Assembly: GCF_004348995.1 (NCBI RefSeq)
Contig: NZ_SMKQ01000073.1
Location: 1-36,645 of the forward strand
Direction of reading: 5' to 3'
DNA length: 36,645 bases
DNA from: Nonomuraea terrae
GTDB taxonomy: Bacteria; Actinomycetota; Actinomycetes; Streptosporangiales; Streptosporangiaceae
The notes below the pieces were generated by a model. That model worked only from the letters and a program-made list of their open reading frames with translations. It was not told the origin of the DNA and searched no databases. The position numbers and the translations under genes were made by a program. This document shows, piece by piece, positions 7,758 through 15,053 of this stretch (its first letter is position 1; the number at the start of each line of letters is the position of its first letter).

Positions 7758-8846
7758 CTAGCCCTTCAGGCCAGGCAGGTTGACCACGATGGCCTCCTGC
7801 GTGCTGCGCGCGATCACGACGACGGCCTCGCGCGCCGGGTCGGGGTTCTCCTCGCGGTGCGGAACGTACGGCGGCACGAACACGTAGTCGCCGGGCCCTG
7901 CGTCGACGCGCGTCTCCTCGCCGTCGTCCAGGAAGACGAACGACGGTGTGCCGCTGACCACGTAGATGGCCGTCTCGGAGGCGCCGTGGTGGTGGTCGGA
8001 GGAGCGTGTGGCGGGGGCGACGTGGGTCTGGCCCATCCACAACCGCGCCGATCCGGCGGTCGTGCCGCTGATCGCGGCCAGCCGGCGCATGCCGGAGCTC
8101 TGAGCCGTCTCTCCGGAGAGCTCTCCTGCGGGAACGTGACGCAGCGTCTGGTGAAAGGGGTCGCCTTCGGCCCGGTAGCCCTCCCAGAGGCGCCCTCCGG
8201 CCCGTTCGAGCACTCTCGTGGCGACGGCGGTCAGGCGGGCCGGGTCGTCATGGGCGGCGAGCAGCTCGTCGGCGAGTGCGGGGTCGTGCGCGCGCAGCTC
8301 GCGCAGCAGCCATTTTCCGCTGCCCTGCCACCTGCGGCCCAGGCCGAGCGCCGTGCGGGCGGTGGCCTGCACGACCTCCCAGCGGATGAACGCCTCCTCG
8401 CCGGGATCGCTCGCCCCCGCCAGGTCGTCGAGCACGTCGGACAGCTCGTAGCGGGCCCGCTCCGCCTGGCCGGGCGTCAGCCCGCCGGGGCCCGCGGACA
8501 GCCGCTCGCCGAGCGCGCTCTGCAGATCGCTGGCCCGGCCGCCCGTCCGGTCGGTCAGCACCGCGCCCTCGGCGCAGATGCGCGCCAGCGTCGGGCGGCG
8601 GCGGTCGAAGTCCTTGTCGAGGTAGGCCTCCAGGCTGGTCTCGCTGTGCACGAGCAGCTCCACCGGCCAGTCGTGCCACCGCAGCGACTCGCGGTAGGGG
8701 ACGGCCAGGCCGTCGAGCACCACGACGACGTCGAGATCGGAGGTGGAGGTGCGGTGCTCGGTGAGCACGCTGCCGCCGACGAAGGCGTACAGGGCGCCCG
8801 GGAACATCTCCTCGACGAGGGCGCGCGCTGCGGTGACGGGATCCAT
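7758..8846 (-). CDS. Nucleotidyltransferase-cupin fusion protein
   Basis: The 362-residue product joins two families usually seen as separate proteins. Residues about 1-245 are a MNT/aminoglycoside-type nucleotidyltransferase, with GGS at 24-26 and metal-binding DLD at 37-39, plus a helical second half. Residues about 245-362 are a small cupin, with putative metal ligands H285, H287, E291 and H330 and the motif GDYVFVPPYVPH. The cupin part closely resembles stand-alone actinobacterial cupins and begins where they usually begin. No stop or frameshift separates the halves, and codon usage is uniform. Substrates are unknown; linkage might couple nucleotidyl transfer to a small-molecule sensor or isomerase. 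The gene is convergent with relA with no room for a terminator. Confidence 0.8.
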   Translation of the reverse strand: MDPVTAARALVEEMFPGALYAFVGGSVLTEHRTSTSDLDVVVVLDGLAVPYRESLRWHDWPVELLVHSETSLEAYLDKDFDRRRPTLARICAEGAVLTDRTGGRASDLQSALGERLSAGPGGLTPGQAERARYELSDVLDDLAGASDPGEEAFIRWEVVQATARTALGLGRRWQGSGKWLLRELRAHDPALADELLAAHDDPARLTAVATRVLERAGGRLWEGYRAEGDPFHQTLRHVPAGELSGETAQSSGMRRLAAISGTTAGSARLWMGQTHVAPATRSSDHHHGASETAIYVVSGTPSFVFLDDGEETRVDAGPGDYVFVPPYVPHREENPDPAREAVVVIARSTQEAIVVNLPGLKG

Positions 8847-8876
8847 GCCCTCAGCCTAGGTGTCCACCCCTGCTCA

Positions 8877-8912
8877 CCGCCGCCCGATTCCCTGACAGGG
8901 GGCGGGCGGCGG
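8877..8912 (-). terminator. Long hairpin after the DUF349 gene
   Basis: CCGCCGCCCG (8877-8886) pairs with CGGGCGGCGG (8903-8912), and an inner CCCT/AGGG stem closes the loop. It lies downstream of the minus-strand DUF349 gene and upstream of the next minus-strand gene, so it probably ends DUF349 transcription. There is no T-run. Confidence 0.6.
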
Positions 8913-8948
8913 CGTGCGGATCAGTGAGGGACGAGTACGGGGAAGACC

Positions 8949-10178
8949 TCAGCTGAACTCGGCCAGGGTGCGCTCCGCCTCCGCCAGCCAGGAACGGCGG
9001 GCGGTCAGAGCCTCCTCGGCCTCCTTGACGTCCTTGGCGCGGCCGGCGGCCTGGGCCTTGGACAGCCGCTTCTCCAGCTGGTCGATGGACGTGCGGAGCT
9101 GGTCGACCGTGCTCTGGGCACGCGCTCTGGCCTCGGGGTTGGAGCGCTTCCACTCGGCGTCCTCGGCCTTGCGCACGGCCTCGTCGATCTTGCGCAGCCC
9201 GCCCTCCAGCCGGTCGCGCTGGTCGCGCGGCACCGGCCCGGCCGCCTCCCAGCGCTCCAGGAGGCCGCGCAGCGCTCCCCTGGCCGTGCGCGCGTCGGTC
9301 ACCGGCAGGATCTTCTCGGCCTCGGCCAGCAGCTCCTCCTTGACCTGCGCGTTGGCGGCCAGCGAGGCGTCGCGCTCGGCGAACACGGCGGAGCGCGCCT
9401 GGAAGAACTGGTCCTGGGCGCCCTTGAAGCGGGCCCACAGCTCGTCCTCGACCTCACGCGAGGCGCGGCCGGCGCTCTTCCACTGCTGCATCAGGTCGCG
9501 GTAGGCCGCCGCGGTCGCGCCCCAGTCGGTCGAGTCGGCGATCGCCTCGGCCTCGGCCACGATGCGCTCCTTGGCCGCCCGTACGCCCTCGCGCTGCTCG
9601 TCCAGCCCGGCGAAGTAGACCTTGCGCCGCTTGGCGAACGCCGTGCGCGCGGCCGACAGCCGCTTCCACAGCTGGGCCTCGGTGACCCGGTCGATGCGGT
9701 CGGCCGCCTTCCACTCCTCGACCAGCTGCCGTAGCCGCTCGCCGCCGGACTTCCAGTGGGTGGTCTCCTCCGCGATGCGCTCGGCCTCGGCGACGATGCG
9801 TTCCTTGACCGTCCTGGCCTCGGCGCGTGCCCGCTCGCGGGCCGCCTTGACCTCCTCGCGCCGCTGCGCGACCAGCGCCGTCAGGCCGTCGAGCCGGGCC
9901 GTCAGCGCGGCCAGGTCGCCCACGGCGTGCGCGTCGGCCACGGCCTCGCGCAGCTTGGCGATGTTCGTCTCGGCCTGGGCCGGGGCCAGGTCGGTGCCCT
10001 TCACGCGCTGCTCCAGCAGCTGCACCTGGCCGGCCAGCTCGTCGTACTTGCGATGGAAGTACGCCAGCGCCTCTTCAGGTTCACCGGCCTGCCAGGAGCC
10101 GACGGCCCGCTCTCCCTCAGCCGTACGCACGTAGACGGTGCCGTCGTCGTCTACCCGGCCCCACGGGTCGGTGCTCAC
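8949..10178 (-). CDS. DUF349 domain protein
   Basis: Family of unknown function, conserved in actinobacteria near relA and hisS. The 409-residue product is almost wholly helical and charged. A short N-terminal motif (DPWGRVDDDGTVYVRT) is followed by a coiled-coil region and then about three DUF349 repeats. Each repeat carries a recognisable W...W core such as EEWKAADR and MQQWKSAGR, followed by LW.R...A...F. There is no signal peptide or membrane helix, so it is cytosolic. The start at GTG 10178 was chosen because GGGAGGA lies just upstream and the family begins with this motif. A GTG at 10193 would add five residues. It is transcribed away from hisS, 62 nt after the cyclophilin gene, perhaps as one unit with it. 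Confidence 0.85.
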   Translation of the reverse strand: MSTDPWGRVDDDGTVYVRTAEGERAVGSWQAGEPEEALAYFHRKYDELAGQVQLLEQRVKGTDLAPAQAETNIAKLREAVADAHAVGDLAALTARLDGLTALVAQRREEVKAARERARAEARTVKERIVAEAERIAEETTHWKSGGERLRQLVEEWKAADRIDRVTEAQLWKRLSAARTAFAKRRKVYFAGLDEQREGVRAAKERIVAEAEAIADSTDWGATAAAYRDLMQQWKSAGRASREVEDELWARFKGAQDQFFQARSAVFAERDASLAANAQVKEELLAEAEKILPVTDARTARGALRGLLERWEAAGPVPRDQRDRLEGGLRKIDEAVRKAEDAEWKRSNPEARARAQSTVDQLRTSIDQLEKRLSKAQAAGRAKDVKEAEEALTARRSWLAEAERTLAEFS

Positions 10179-10240
10179 CGTGTCCTCCCGCACTCTCCAT
10201 CAGACCCTTCGGGACTACTTCGTCCCTAGTTTGTATTACG

Positions 10241-11107
10241 TCAGCTCTTGCCGGCGAATGTCACGTCTTTGATTTCGACGGTTTGCTTGGGTGCGCCGGT
10301 CCCGTCTCCCATGTCGGCCATGACGCCCGCTTTGTTCACCTTGTCCAGGATGTCGAGCCCCTTCGTGATCGTACCCACCGGTGTGTAATCGGGGGTAAGC
10401 CCGATGTCGCCGTAAACGAGGAAGAACTGGCTTCCCGTGGAGCCAGGGGCGGCGGTTTTGGCCATGGCCATCACGCCGCGCTTGTACTGGGCACCCTGCA
10501 GGTTCTCCTCGGCCATCACGTAGCCGGGGCCGCCCGAGCCGTCCTGGCTCTTGCCGTCGGCCTTGGCGGTCGGGTCGCCGCACTGCAGCATCGGGAAGTT
10601 GTCGCTGCCGAGCCGGTGACACTTGCTGCCGTCGTAGTAATTCTTCTCCGCCAGGAACTCCAGAGAGTTGGTCGTGCACGGAGCCTTGGCGTTGTTCAGC
10701 TCGACCACGATGTCGCCGAGATTCGTCTTGAACGTCATCGTCTTCTCGGCGGGCTTGGTGTCGACCTTCGTCGGCGGCATGCCGACGTCCTTCACCTGAC
10801 CCCCGGAGGTGTCGGCGACGTAGTCGCACGTGCCCGTTTTCGCGTCGTACGGCTTCGGGCCCGCCGCGGCCGTCGCCTGGGCGGTCGCGGCCGGCGACGT
10901 GGACGAGGACGCCGCCTCCGTGCCCGTGTCGTTGCCCCCGAGCATCGCGACCGCGGTCACGATGCCGCCGACCACGACCACGACGCCCGCGGTGGAGCCG
11001 ATGATCGCCGCGCGCTTGGCCTTCTGCTCACGCTCCTGGCGGCGCTGCATCTGCCGCTCGTAGTGCTCGCGTGCCAGCTGCTTCTGCCGGTCCTTCCCCG
11101 TGGCCAC
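10241..11107 (-). CDS. Membrane-anchored cyclophilin-type peptidyl-prolyl isomerase (PpiB-like)
   Basis: Predicted to catalyse or assist proline isomerisation outside the membrane. The 290-residue product has a basic cytoplasmic tail, a transmembrane anchor (about 33-57), a Ser/Ala/Thr-rich linker and a cyclophilin domain (about 120-285). The domain retains the active-site Arg (R165), F171, M173, Q175 and the SQFF segment (226-229). The positions of cyclophilin A W121 and H126 appear not to be conserved. Four cysteines (94, 144, 163, 176) match those of the second cyclophilin in this window. The GTG at 11107 has GGGAGG upstream; ATG 11122 and TTG 11128 are alternatives without one. It resembles, from memory, M. 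tuberculosis ppiB beside relA and hisS. Confidence 0.85.
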   Translation of the reverse strand: MATGKDRQKQLAREHYERQMQRRQEREQKAKRAAIIGSTAGVVVVVGGIVTAVAMLGGNDTGTEAASSSTSPAATAQATAAAGPKPYDAKTGTCDYVADTSGGQVKDVGMPPTKVDTKPAEKTMTFKTNLGDIVVELNNAKAPCTTNSLEFLAEKNYYDGSKCHRLGSDNFPMLQCGDPTAKADGKSQDGSGGPGYVMAEENLQGAQYKRGVMAMAKTAAPGSTGSQFFLVYGDIGLTPDYTPVGTITKGLDILDKVNKAGVMADMGDGTGAPKQTVEIKDVTFAGKS

Positions 11108-11141
11108 CGCTTTGCCTCCCATAGTCAATCAACTGAGGTGG

Positions 11142-11174
11142 GCGAATCGTATCGGCCAACGGGTAATGATTCGC
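11142..11174. promoter_or_regulatory. Inverted repeat in the divergent cyclophilin/hydrolase promoter region
   Basis: GCGAATC (11142-11148) and GATTCGC (11168-11174) form a perfect 7-bp inverted repeat. It extends to 9 bp on the plus-strand RNA with one G-U pair. It lies in the 138-bp gap between the two divergent genes, where it could serve either promoter as an operator or form a leader hairpin. Confidence 0.35.
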
Positions 11175-11245
11175 AGCCCGGCGACCCGCACCGGTACCCT
11201 TCGGTTACATTCCCATTGGCTTTTCGACGAGATCACCTGAGGCAG

Positions 11246-11926
11246 ATGCTCATCGCCGGCTTCCCCGCAGGGGCCTTCCAGACCAATTGTTACGTCGTCG
11301 CGCCCGCTGCCGGCGAGGAGTGCGTCATCGTCGACCCAGGTCAGGACGCAACCCAGGGCGTGGAGGAGCTGCTGCGCGAGCACCGGCTCAAGCCCGTCGC
11401 CGTCCTGCTCACCCACGGCCACCTCGACCACGTCTGGTCGGTGGCCCCCGTCTGCGGCGCGCGCGACATCCCCGCGTGGATCCACCCCGACGACCGCCAC
11501 CTGCTGTCCGACCCGGCCGCCGGCTGGTCCGGCACGAGCGCCTCGCTCTTCGGCGACCTGCAGCTGAGCGAGCCCGACGACGTGCGCGAGCTGTCCGACG
11601 GCGCGGTGCTGCCGCTGGCCGGGCTGGAGTTCGTGGTCGACCACACGCCCGGCCATACCAGGGGGTCGGTGAGCTTCCGGCTGCCCGGCGACGCGATCAT
11701 GTTCGCGGGCGACCTGCTGTTCGCCGGCTCCATCGGCCGCACCGACCTGCCCGGTGGCGACTACGCGACCATTCTTCGCAGCCTGGCTGCCAAGTGTCTG
11801 ACGCTGCCTGACGATACGGTCGTTCTGCCGGGCCACGGACCACAGACCACGATCGGCCGCGAGCGCGCCGCCAACCCGTACCTGAAAGAGGCGGCGCCGC
11901 ACGCCGGTCCCACACGAGGGATCTAA
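11246..11926 (+). CDS. MBL-fold metallo-hydrolase (glyoxalase II-like)
   Basis: A cytosolic zinc hydrolase of the metallo-beta-lactamase fold; the substrate is unknown, with a thioester such as a glyoxalase II substrate the usual guess. The 226-residue product has the metal motif THGHLDH (H57, H59, D61, H62), then HTPGHTRGS, FAGDLLF and the final LPGHGP. The ATG at 11246 begins the conserved MLIAGFPAGAFQTNCY. The same frame is open far upstream, but that part overlaps the opposite-strand cyclophilin gene and is not coding. Its TAA overlaps the hisS ATG (TAATG), so the two genes are translationally coupled. This pairing with hisS is common in actinobacteria. Confidence 0.88.
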   Translation: MLIAGFPAGAFQTNCYVVAPAAGEECVIVDPGQDATQGVEELLREHRLKPVAVLLTHGHLDHVWSVAPVCGARDIPAWIHPDDRHLLSDPAAGWSGTSASLFGDLQLSEPDDVRELSDGAVLPLAGLEFVVDHTPGHTRGSVSFRLPGDAIMFAGDLLFAGSIGRTDLPGGDYATILRSLAAKCLTLPDDTVVLPGHGPQTTIGRERAANPYLKEAAPHAGPTRGI

Positions 11927-13182
11927 TGACTTTCCAAGCACCCAAAGGCGTCAAGGAGTACGTCCCGCCGCAGGCTTCGACGTTCTACGCCATTCGCGGC
12001 AAGTTCGCGGAGACGGCCAGGCTCGCCGGATACGCCTACCTGGAGACGGCGGTCTTCGAGGACACGCAGTTGTTCGCGCGCGGGGTCGGCGAGTCCACCG
12101 ACGTCGTCAGCAAGGAGATGTACACCTTCACCGACCGCGGCGGCAGGTCGCTGACGCTGCGCCCGGAGTTCACCGCGGGCGTGCTGCGCGCGGTCCTGGA
12201 ATACGGCCTGCACCGCGGCCAGCTCCCGGTGAAGGTCTGGACCGACGGGCCGGTGTTCCGCGCCGAGGCGCCCCAGGAGGGCCGCTACCGGCAGTTCTAC
12301 CAACTCGACCTGGAGGCGATCGGCAGCGAGGACCCGGCGGTCGACGCCGAGACCATCGCGCTGGCCTGGCAGTGGTACACCGCGCTCGGCCTCACCCAGG
12401 TCAGGCTGATGCTCAACTCCCTGGGCTGCGCGGAGTGCCGCCCGATCTACCGGGCGCGGCTGCAGGAGTTCCTGCGCGGGCTCGACCTGGACGAGCCCAC
12501 CAGGGCGCGGATCGAGATCAACCCGTTGCGCGTGCTCGACGACAAGCGTCCGGAGGTGCGCGCGCAGCTCGACGACGCGCCGCTCATCGGCGACCACCTC
12601 TGCGCCGCCTGCAAGACCTACCACTGCCAGGTCAAGCAGCTCCTGGCCGACCTCGGCATCCCGTGGGAGGACGCGCCCAGGCTGGTGCGCGGCCTCGACT
12701 ACTACACCCGCACCACCTTCGAGTTCGACCACCCGCTGCTGGGCGCGCAGTCCGGGATCGGCGGCGGCGGCCGCTACGACGGGCTGTCGGAGGCCATCGG
12801 CGGGCCGCGCCTGCCCGGCATCGGTTTCGGTCTCGGCCTCGACCGCACGGTCATCGCCCTGGAGCGCGAAGGCGTCGCCCTCGACGTGCCGCCGCGCTGC
12901 GAGGTGTACGGTGTGGCGCTGGGCGACGAGGCGGCGCGGTCGATGTTCAAGCTCGTGAGCGAGTTGCGCGCGGCCGGTGTCGCCGCCGACATGGCTTTCG
13001 GCGGCAAGGGGCTCAAGGGCGCGATGAAGGGCGCCGACCGCTCAGGCGCCGCGTTCGCGCTGATCCTGGGCGAGCGCGACCTCGCCGCCGAGGTCGCGCA
13101 AGTGAAAGACCTGGCCACCGCCGAGCAGGCAGAGGTGCCGCTGAGCCAGGTCGTCGACGTACTGAAGGGAAAGGTGAAGTGA
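11926..13182 (+). CDS. hisS: Histidine--tRNA ligase
   Basis: Charges tRNA-His with histidine in the cytosol. The 418-residue class II synthetase shows motif 2 (FRAEAPQEGRYRQFYQLD), the histidine-binding LVRGLDYYTRTTFEF block, motif 3 with GFGLGLDR, and a C-terminal anticodon-binding domain with the typical GGKGLKGAMKGADRSGA segment. The length is normal for the family. The start overlaps the hydrolase stop. The last codons lie in the first copy of a tandem duplication shared with the aspS start, and the TGA (13180-13182) overlaps a GTG at 13179 that opens a 24-codon ORF leading to aspS. Confidence 0.96.
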   Translation: MTFQAPKGVKEYVPPQASTFYAIRGKFAETARLAGYAYLETAVFEDTQLFARGVGESTDVVSKEMYTFTDRGGRSLTLRPEFTAGVLRAVLEYGLHRGQLPVKVWTDGPVFRAEAPQEGRYRQFYQLDLEAIGSEDPAVDAETIALAWQWYTALGLTQVRLMLNSLGCAECRPIYRARLQEFLRGLDLDEPTRARIEINPLRVLDDKRPEVRAQLDDAPLIGDHLCAACKTYHCQVKQLLADLGIPWEDAPRLVRGLDYYTRTTFEFDHPLLGAQSGIGGGGRYDGLSEAIGGPRLPGIGFGLGLDRTVIALEREGVALDVPPRCEVYGVALGDEAARSMFKLVSELRAAGVAADMAFGGKGLKGAMKGADRSGAAFALILGERDLAAEVAQVKDLATAEQAEVPLSQVVDVLKGKVK

Positions 13183-13253
13183 TCCGCAGGTCGGCGCGGG
13201 CCGGGTCGCCGCCTCCCTTCCCATCCTCTCCGCATGAAGGGAAAGTGCAGTGA
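13179..13253 (+). CDS. 24-codon bridging ORF between hisS and aspS
   Basis: GTG 13179 overlaps the hisS stop (GTGA) and the ORF ends at TGA 13251-13253, overlapping the aspS GTG 13250 (again GTGA). AAGGGAAAGG upstream is a good Shine-Dalgarno. The predicted peptide begins MIRRSARAGSPPPF and contains a PPP stretch, a known kind of ribosome-stalling sequence. It arose from the local duplication. No protein function is implied; if translated, it probably acts by coupling hisS and aspS translation. Confidence 0.35.
   Translation: MIRRSARAGSPPPFPSSPHEGKVQ
13214..13242 (+). promoter_or_regulatory. Hairpin that could hide the aspS ribosome binding site
   Basis: TCCCTTC (13214-13220) is complementary to GAAGGGA (13236-13242), the aspS Shine-Dalgarno, with a 15-nt loop. 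Ribosomes translating the bridging ORF would melt it, so coupling could control aspS. This is inferred from pairing alone. Confidence 0.35.
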
Positions 13254-14983
13254 TCCGCACGCATATGGCCGGGTCGCTCCGTGAGGAGCACGCCGGGCAG
13301 CAGGTGACGCTCGCGGGATGGGTGGCGCGCCGCCGTGACCACGGCGGCGTCGTCTTCATCGACCTGCGCGACGCCTCCGGCTCGGCGCAGGTGGTCTTCC
13401 GCGAGGAGGACCACGCCCACGACCTGCGCGCCGAGTACTGCGTGCAGGTCGTCGGCCAGGTCAGGGTGCGGCCCGAGGGCAACGAGAACCCCGACCTGCC
13501 GACCGGCGCGATCGAGGTGGTGGCCGACCAGGTCCAGGTGCTCAGCGAGTCGGCGCCGCTGCCGTTCCCGATCGAGGGCAACGTGGGGGTGTCGGAGGAG
13601 GCGCGGCTGAAGTACCGCTACCTCGACATCCGCCGCCAGCAGGTGGCCCACGCGATGCGCACCCGTTCCAAGGCCACCTACCTGGCCAACGAGGTGATGC
13701 ACGAGCTCGGCTTCGTCTACGTCGAGACGCCCACGCTGACCCGCTCCACGCCCGAGGGCGCGCGCGACTTCCTGGTGCCGGTGCGCCTGCAGCCCGGCAA
13801 CTGGTACGCGCTGCCGCAGTCGCCCCAGCTGTTCAAGCAGCTCCTCCAGGTCGCCGGCCTGGAGCGCTACTACCAGCTCGCCAAGTGCTACCGCGACGAG
13901 GACCTGCGGGCCGACCGGCAGCCGGAGTTCACCCAGATCGACGTCGAGATGTCCTTCGTCGACCAGGAGGACGTCATCACGGTCGGCGAGACGCTGATCG
14001 CGCGGTTGTGGAAGGAGATCGTCGGCTACGAGCTGCCGACTCCGCTGCCGCGCATGACGTACGCCGACGCCATGGCCCGCTACGGCTCCGACAAGCCCGA
14101 CCTGCGCTTCGGCCAGGAGCTGGTCGAGATGACCGACTACTTCGCCAACACGTCGTTCCGCGTCTTCCAGGCCGACTACGTGGGCGCCGTGGTCATGCCC
14201 GGCGGCGCCTCGCAGACCCGCAAGGAGCTCGACGGCTGGCAGGAGTGGGCCCGTGCGCGCGGGGCCAAGGGCCTGGCGTACGTGCTCGTGCAGGAGGACG
14301 GCACGCTCGGCGGCCCGGTCGCGAAGAACCTGTCGGAGCAGGAGCTGTCGGGCCTGGCCGCCAAGGTCGGGGCCGAGCCCGGCGACGCGGTCTTCTTCGC
14401 CGCCGGCGCCAAGCACGCCTCCCGCGACCTGCTCGGCGCGGCCCGCCTGGAGATCGGGCGGCGCTGCGGGCTGATCGACGAGTCGCAGTGGTCGTTCCTG
14501 TGGGTCGTCGACGCGCCCATGTTCGAGGAGGACGGCGAGGGCGGCTGGACGGCCGTGCACCACCCGTTCACCGGGCCGAAGCCGGAGTGGGCCGACAACT
14601 TCCAGGACCACCCGGGCGAGGCCCTGGCGTACGCGTACGACATGGTCTGCAACGGCATGGAGATCGGCGGCGGCTCGATCCGTATCCACCGGGCCGAGAT
14701 GCAGCAGCGCGTGTTCGACGTGCTCGGCATCTCCAAGGAGGAGGCGGAGAGCAAGTTCGGCTTCCTGCTCGAGGCGTTCAAGTACGGCCCGCCCCCGCAC
14801 GGCGGCATCGCCTACGGCTGGGACCGGATCTGCATGCTGCTGTCCGGCGGCGAGTCGATCCGCGACGTGATCGCGTTCCCGAAGACGGCCTCCGGCTTCG
14901 ACCCGCTCACGGGCGCGCCCACGCCGATCACGGCCGACCAGCGCAAGGAGGCCGGCGTCGACGCCGCGCCCAAGCAGCAGTAG
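13250..14983 (+). CDS. aspS: Aspartate--tRNA ligase
   Basis: Charges tRNA-Asp, and probably also tRNA-Asn where GatCAB operates. The 577-residue product has an N-terminal OB-fold anticodon domain, class II motif 2 (CYRDEDLRADRQPEFTQID), the bacterial GAD insertion, and motif 3 (GIAYGWDRICMLL). H31 in RRRDHGG matches the residue I recall from non-discriminating bacterial AspRS, where E. coli has Leu. The GTG at 13250 begins the conserved MIRTHMAGSL. Its Shine-Dalgarno is GAAGGGAAAG, and the start overlaps the stop of the bridging ORF. A 19-bp hairpin terminator follows 7 nt after the stop. Confidence 0.96.
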   Translation: MIRTHMAGSLREEHAGQQVTLAGWVARRRDHGGVVFIDLRDASGSAQVVFREEDHAHDLRAEYCVQVVGQVRVRPEGNENPDLPTGAIEVVADQVQVLSESAPLPFPIEGNVGVSEEARLKYRYLDIRRQQVAHAMRTRSKATYLANEVMHELGFVYVETPTLTRSTPEGARDFLVPVRLQPGNWYALPQSPQLFKQLLQVAGLERYYQLAKCYRDEDLRADRQPEFTQIDVEMSFVDQEDVITVGETLIARLWKEIVGYELPTPLPRMTYADAMARYGSDKPDLRFGQELVEMTDYFANTSFRVFQADYVGAVVMPGGASQTRKELDGWQEWARARGAKGLAYVLVQEDGTLGGPVAKNLSEQELSGLAAKVGAEPGDAVFFAAGAKHASRDLLGAARLEIGRRCGLIDESQWSFLWVVDAPMFEEDGEGGWTAVHHPFTGPKPEWADNFQDHPGEALAYAYDMVCNGMEIGGGSIRIHRAEMQQRVFDVLGISKEEAESKFGFLLEAFKYGPPPHGGIAYGWDRICMLLSGGESIRDVIAFPKTASGFDPLTGAPTPITADQRKEAGVDAAPKQQ

Positions 14984-14990
14984 GACCCAG

Positions 14991-15032
14991 AACGCGGAGG
15001 GCGGGCGTCGTGTGACGCCCGCCCTCCGCGTT
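14991..15032. terminator. Bidirectional terminator between aspS and the second cyclophilin
   Basis: AACGCGGAGGGCGGGCGTC (14991-15009) pairs perfectly with 15014-15032 around a GTGT loop, a 19-bp stem. It is followed by further Ts on the plus strand. It lies between two convergent genes and can serve both. Confidence 0.9.
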
Positions 15033-15053
15033 TTCCGTTCCGCGCCGTCAGGC

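Larger units (their letters stand above)
13163..13280 (+). repeat. Diverged 71/72-bp tandem duplication at the hisS/aspS junction
   Basis: TGAAGGGAAAG at 13163 recurs at 13235, and GTGATCCGCA at 13179 recurs at 13250. GGCCGGGTCGC follows in both copies (13199-13209 and 13267-13277). The aspS ribosome binding site and start are therefore present twice. The upstream copy now supplies the hisS stop region and a decoy GTG. Confidence 0.75.

Noticed and set aside
10211..10226. GGGAC/GTCCC hairpin between the first cyclophilin and DUF349
   Set aside because: Only a 5-bp stem with a 6-nt loop and no T-run; too weak to call a terminator.
10283..11245. Upstream extension of the MBL hydrolase frame
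   Set aside because: It lies antisense to the cyclophilin gene, and the hydrolase family begins at ATG 11246.
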